A stretch of DNA of 62,699 nt from Paraburkholderia humisilvae (GTDB lineage: Bacteria; Pseudomonadota; Gammaproteobacteria; Burkholderiales; Burkholderiaceae). The stretch lies in assembly GCF_902859855.1 (NCBI RefSeq), contig NZ_CADIKH010000042.1:1-62699 (forward strand). Reading direction: 5' to 3'. The position numbers were made by a program, and so were the translations under genes. Below the pieces are notes generated by a model that saw only the letters and a program-made list of their open reading frames with translations, was not told the DNA's origin and did no database searches. Shown here in pieces: positions 59,157 through 62,699 of this stretch. The first letter of the stretch is position 1, and each line of letters begins with the position of its first letter.

Positions 59157-62100
59157 ATGTCCGTAGTTACGCCACAAGGTATGGAAGCAACCTGTTGCAG
59201 CACGGTTCACAAGCGCAGATCGGCGCGGCCGGTTCTGCTTGCGGCACTCGTCGGCCTGCTGGTCGCCTCTGTCGACCTGGCCTGCGCGGGCAACGTGCAG
59301 TTCTCGGGCGCCACCGCGGCTGTTGTGGACAGTAACGCGATGGCCAACGCACAGCCGACGCAGCAAACGCAGCCGACAGTACGCCGGGGCCGCGAGAAGC
59401 AGCTATTGCGTGCCGCACCGGTTCAGACGGGTGAGCAATTCGCGCCGCAGCCGGGCAGCGTGCGGGCGATCATGCCGCCGGTGAGCGGCGAACAGGCCGC
59501 GGCGCACGATGCGCAGGCGGCGCGCGAGATGCCGCCGGAGATCAACCTCAACGGCACGATCAGGACGCTCGCGAAGCTGGAAGGCAAACGTCCGGCGGGT
59601 GCGGCCAGCGACGTTCACCTGCAGAACTTCGCGCAGCCGAAACAGGGCTTGCTCAAAGGCAGCGGCGTGTCGGGCGCGAGTGGCATCGTCACGAACGATG
59701 CGCCACCGGGGCCTGCCTCGATCGACGAACTCGCCCGTGCGTTGCGCTATCACCCGGACCTGATCTACCAGTTCGTGCGCAACAACATCGAAATCGACCC
59801 GGTGCGCGGCATTCACAAAGGCGCGCTCGGCGCGGTGCTCGACAATCAGGGCAGTGCCTTCGATCAGGCGCAACTGATGGTGTCGCTGCTGCGCACGTCG
59901 GGTTACGACGCCCGCTTCGTGCGCGGGGTCATCAGGCTCAGCGCGCAGCAGTTCACCGACTGGTATGGCCTGCCGGCCAATAACGTGTGTGCCGTGCTGA
60001 ACCTGATGGGCCAGACGCAGGTTCCCGTCTACAGCATCAGCGCGACCCAGGCCGGCAGTTGTCCCGGCCTGAACGCGGCGATGACCGAGATCTCGATCGA
60101 ACACCTGTGGGTCAAGGCCAATATCGGCGGCACGTGGTACACGTTCGATCCGGCCTACAAGCCGCATACGATCAAGTCCGGCGTCGATCTCGGCGTGGCA
60201 GCCGGCTACAACGCGCAGTCTTTCCAGACCACCGCAAAGGGTGGCGGGTACGTCGGGGACTACGTGGTCAACAATCTGGATCGCAACGGCATCCGCTCGA
60301 GCCTGCAGACGTATGCGGGCAACCTTGCGACCTGGATCAGGAAAAACAGACCGACCGCCACATTGAGCGACATCGTGGGCGGCAAGGCGATCGTACCGTT
60401 CTATGGCGGACCGGTCCGTCAGACGCAGAATCCGCTGCTCGACGCGCGCTGGACGCCCGAGGAATGGAGCGACATTCCCGCGAACCTCAAGCCGACGGTG
60501 CGGGTGCGCTATCAGGGCATTGACCAGACCTTCACGTCGGATGCGATCTACGGCAAACGCCTGACGATCACGTTCAACGCCTCGAACCAGCCGCTGCTCA
60601 GGCTCGACGGGGTGCAGGTGGGGGCGCCCGGCAGCGCGGTCGCGCCCGGCGCGGACAGCGTCGCCAGCTTCGTCGTCTGGCATAACGCCTATTCGATCAC
60701 GGAGGCGGATCACGCGTTCGACCAGCATATCAGGGGCGGCGGGACCTACCTCATCGTCAATGGCTGGGGGCCGACGGGACGCGGACTGTCGCAAAGCTAC
60801 CTGAAGTATCTGGAGAACACGCGCGCGGCGGGCAATGCCGACACCAGTGAGCCGGTGCTGGGGGCGAGCCTCGGCGTGCTGGGTGCGCAGTGGGTGTCGC
60901 AGACCACGCAGAGCGCGTCGATTACCGACCGTCTGGCGAATGCGTACACGGTGCAGCATCACCAGGTGGGCCTGGCCGGGTTCGACAGGGCGCCCTACGT
61001 CGATCTGCCCAGCAATATCAGTTCGACCGTCAGCATGGCGGCGGACCCGATGCTGGAAAAAGCGGTGTTCGACAGCAATGCGATGCACCAGTCGATTCTC
61101 GAGTCCGCCGCGGTCAGCCAGACCTCGGGTGTGTCGGCCGTCTCGACGGTCAGACTGCTCGATCTGGCGATGAGCCAGGGCAAGGACATCTACGACGCGA
61201 ACGCGGGCAACTTCAATACCATCCGGCCGAAGCTGCCGGCCAACTGTCAGCCGCACCTGGCCAACTTCCAGAACGATGTGAACCAGGGCTACCGGCTGCT
61301 GATTCCGTCGACCTGCCAGCTGACCGAAGACACGTGGAGCGGCGCGGGGTATTTCGTGCTGGGCTCGGGCAATGTTCGGCTGCTCGGCTCGATCATCGCG
61401 GGCGGGCTGTCGGGCGGATTCCCGACGAAACCCGTTGCGGCGATCACCTATAACACGGTGGCGATTGCCAATACGAAGACGCCGCAGAGCCAGCAGCAGA
61501 TCAACGGCGCGTTTGGGGGCGACCCGATCGACATGGTGCTCGGCAACTTCGTGTATGAGCACGAGGACGTGAAGACCGGCTATGGCGATGCGCCGGCTGC
61601 ACTGGCTTTCCAGCGGCTCTACAGCAGTGGCCTGAAAAACCAGACCGGGGCGCTGGGCAAGGGGTGGACGCACAACTTCGACGTGCGCATGCGGTCGTCT
61701 TCCGACGGGTTTCTCGGCATGGGCAGCCGGCTGGCGCTCGATGCGGTGGCGACCATCGTGGAGCACAAGGCGTCGCTGGACCTGCTGGGCGACCCGGCGG
61801 GTCCCGCGTACCGATACCTCGCCGCGGTGGCCGCGCAGCGCTGGTTCGGCGAGCAGATCGTGGACAACACGAAGGTGGCGACGTTCGGCCTGAACAGCGA
61901 CGTGTTCGTGCGTCTGCCGGACGGCACGTACAGTGCGCCGCCGGGCAAGGCGGTGCGGCTGGATGTGACGGGCAACGCGGGGACCGGCATCGTGGCGTAT
62001 TACCGGACGCTGACCGGCGGCATCTGGCAGTTCGACGGGGACACGGGCAAGGCGGGCAGCTATATCCAGTCCGATGGCGTGAGGCTTGTGCTGACCTGGA

Positions 62101-62699
62101 GCGGGGACCTGCTGACGCGGGTGGAGAACAGCATCGGCCGCAGCCTGGCGCTGAGCTATGCGAACGGACGCCTGCAGAGCGTATCGGGCCCGCAGCAGAG
62201 CGTGCGTTACACCTACGACGGCAGTGACAACCTGGCGACGGTCACCGATGCGAACGGCTACGCGACGCGCTTCGAATATGACCAGCCGGGGCGGATGACG
62301 AAGTTCTACCAGCCGGGCTTCCCGGGCGCGCCGGTGGTGAGCAACGTGTACGACACGCTGGGCCGCATGAAAACGCAGACGAGCGCGGCCGGCAACCTGT
62401 TCAGCTACTACTTCGCGGGTTACCGCAGCGAGGAGGAGGGACCGGGCGGATCGAGCCGCACGCACTACATCGATGGCGAAAGCAACCTCGTGCAGGTGGG
62501 CGACCCGATGGGCCGCTGGACGCTCAGGGACTATGACGGACAGAACCGGCTGGTGCGCGAGACGCGTCCGGAGGGCAACCGCATCGAGTACACGTATGAC
62601 GATGCGACGTGCGCGACGGCCGCCGGCTATGTGAAAGGTTGCACGCACAACGTGCTGACGGTGTCGCGCACGCCGCGTCCGGGCACGACCGAGCCCGTG
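59157..62699 (+). CDS. RHS/YD-repeat protein with transglutaminase-like domain (3' end beyond window)
   Basis: An open frame of 1181 codons from the ATG at 59157 (GAGG at 59147-59150) to the window edge with no stop. Signal peptide with a long basic lead-in and hydrophobic LLAALVGLLVASVDLACA (about 26-43). A transglutaminase-like region at about 190-340: LMVSLLRTSGYDARFVRG, then EHLWVKANI with the His and WYTFDPAYK with the Asp; the usual catalytic Cys is not seen before it (GSAFDQA). A DUF6531-like start of the RHS core follows (GDPIDMVLGNFVYEHEDV, about 785-805), then YD repeats (RYTYDGSDNLATVTD, FEYDQPGRM, IEYTYDD). Probably a large polymorphic exported RHS protein; any toxin tip would lie outside this window. 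Confidence 0.85.
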   Translation, partial: MSVVTPQGMEATCCSTVHKRRSARPVLLAALVGLLVASVDLACAGNVQFSGATAAVVDSNAMANAQPTQQTQPTVRRGREKQLLRAAPVQTGEQFAPQPGSVRAIMPPVSGEQAAAHDAQAAREMPPEINLNGTIRTLAKLEGKRPAGAASDVHLQNFAQPKQGLLKGSGVSGASGIVTNDAPPGPASIDELARALRYHPDLIYQFVRNNIEIDPVRGIHKGALGAVLDNQGSAFDQAQLMVSLLRTSGYDARFVRGVIRLSAQQFTDWYGLPANNVCAVLNLMGQTQVPVYSISATQAGSCPGLNAAMTEISIEHLWVKANIGGTWYTFDPAYKPHTIKSGVDLGVAAGYNAQSFQTTAKGGGYVGDYVVNNLDRNGIRSSLQTYAGNLATWIRKNRPTATLSDIVGGKAIVPFYGGPVRQTQNPLLDARWTPEEWSDIPANLKPTVRVRYQGIDQTFTSDAIYGKRLTITFNASNQPLLRLDGVQVGAPGSAVAPGADSVASFVVWHNAYSITEADHAFDQHIRGGGTYLIVNGWGPTGRGLSQSYLKYLENTRAAGNADTSEPVLGASLGVLGAQWVSQTTQSASITDRLANAYTVQHHQVGLAGFDRAPYVDLPSNISSTVSMAADPMLEKAVFDSNAMHQSILESAAVSQTSGVSAVSTVRLLDLAMSQGKDIYDANAGNFNTIRPKLPANCQPHLANFQNDVNQGYRLLIPSTCQLTEDTWSGAGYFVLGSGNVRLLGSIIAGGLSGGFPTKPVAAITYNTVAIANTKTPQSQQQINGAFGGDPIDMVLGNFVYEHEDVKTGYGDAPAALAFQRLYSSGLKNQTGALGKGWTHNFDVRMRSSSDGFLGMGSRLALDAVATIVEHKASLDLLGDPAGPAYRYLAAVAAQRWFGEQIVDNTKVATFGLNSDVFVRLPDGTYSAPPGKAVRLDVTGNAGTGIVAYYRTLTGGIWQFDGDTGKAGSYIQSDGVRLVLTWSGDLLTRVENSIGRSLALSYANGRLQSVSGPQQSVRYTYDGSDNLATVTDANGYATRFEYDQPGRMTKFYQPGFPGAPVVSNVYDTLGRMKTQTSAAGNLFSYYFAGYRSEEEGPGGSSRTHYIDGESNLVQVGDPMGRWTLRDYDGQNRLVRETRPEGNRIEYTYDDATCATAAGYVKGCTHNVLTVSRTPRPGTTEPV

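Noticed and set aside
59403..62648. A 1081-codon antisense open frame over the RHS gene
   Set aside because: The plus strand has a signal peptide, transglutaminase-like and YD repeat motifs; the antisense frame has none.

Overview
The window looks like part of a Burkholderiaceae replicon, most likely Paraburkholderia, Caballeronia or a close relative. It has high GC, two Gram-negative porins of the Burkholderiales trimeric type, clusters for aromatic-acid and uronate catabolism, and many LysR, IclR, TetR and FCD-GntR regulators. This placement comes from gene content and family resemblance only; no rRNA or other marker is present. I saw no tRNA, rRNA, CRISPR array, IS element or prophage.

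Layout. (1) About 0.5-14 kb is an accessory region: a MAPEG membrane protein, three ABATE/CGNR zinc-finger paralogues, a minus-strand set (mandelate racemase-like enzyme, ketopantoate-reductase-like enzyme, alpha/beta hydrolase, TetR), a decayed haloacid dehalogenase, two LysR regulators, two more hydrolase-fold proteins, an SDR and a SnoaL-like secreted protein. Inverted GTAAC/GTTAC motifs recur in front of all three CGNR genes, one hydrolase and one LysR gene, suggesting a local regulon. (2) 14-20.4 kb, minus strand: two MFS transporters, a 2OG-Fe(II) oxygenase, and ligJ plus a RraA-type CHA aldolase (lower protocatechuate 4,5-cleavage/gallate pathway) under an IclR regulator with a clear palindromic operator. 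No ring-cleavage dioxygenase is present.

(3) 20.4-40.3 kb is the most unusual part. An AT-richer leader precedes a giant secreted protein of about 2770 residues: GH2-like glycosidase, Ig-like domains, five F5/8-type-C (discoidin) modules and a C-terminal GH64 beta-1,3-glucanase with its E-x15-D pair intact. Directly downstream is a compact, translationally coupled type II secretion cluster (gspG, F, E, PilM/N/O/P-like assembly genes, a lipoprotein secretin with TPR and cohesin domains, three more pseudopilins). It plausibly exports the giant enzyme. (4) A lone AAA+ ATPase (40.4-41.5 kb).

(5) 41.7-53.1 kb is a sugar-acid/uronate module: FCD-GntR regulator, DHDPS-family enzyme, IlvD/Edd [2Fe-2S] dehydratase, porin, DctPQM TRAP transporter, and, convergent across a strong bidirectional terminator, an HpcH/HpaI aldolase and uronate dehydrogenase. 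An SMP-30 lactonase is read divergently and preceded by an 11-codon leader ORF coupled to it. CTTGACAA-type sites recur in these promoters. (6) 53.3-57.2 kb: maleylacetate reductase, UbiX-type flavin prenyltransferase and UbiD-type decarboxylase. (7) 57.3 kb to the end: a second porin, an AT-rich gap, a 73-residue secreted YD-repeat peptide and the 5' 3.5 kb of an RHS/YD-repeat protein that runs off the window.

Many long antisense frames exist because of the high GC and were discarded. Start codons were moved inward where a Shine-Dalgarno sequence, a stop/start overlap or the family's usual N-terminus supported it.
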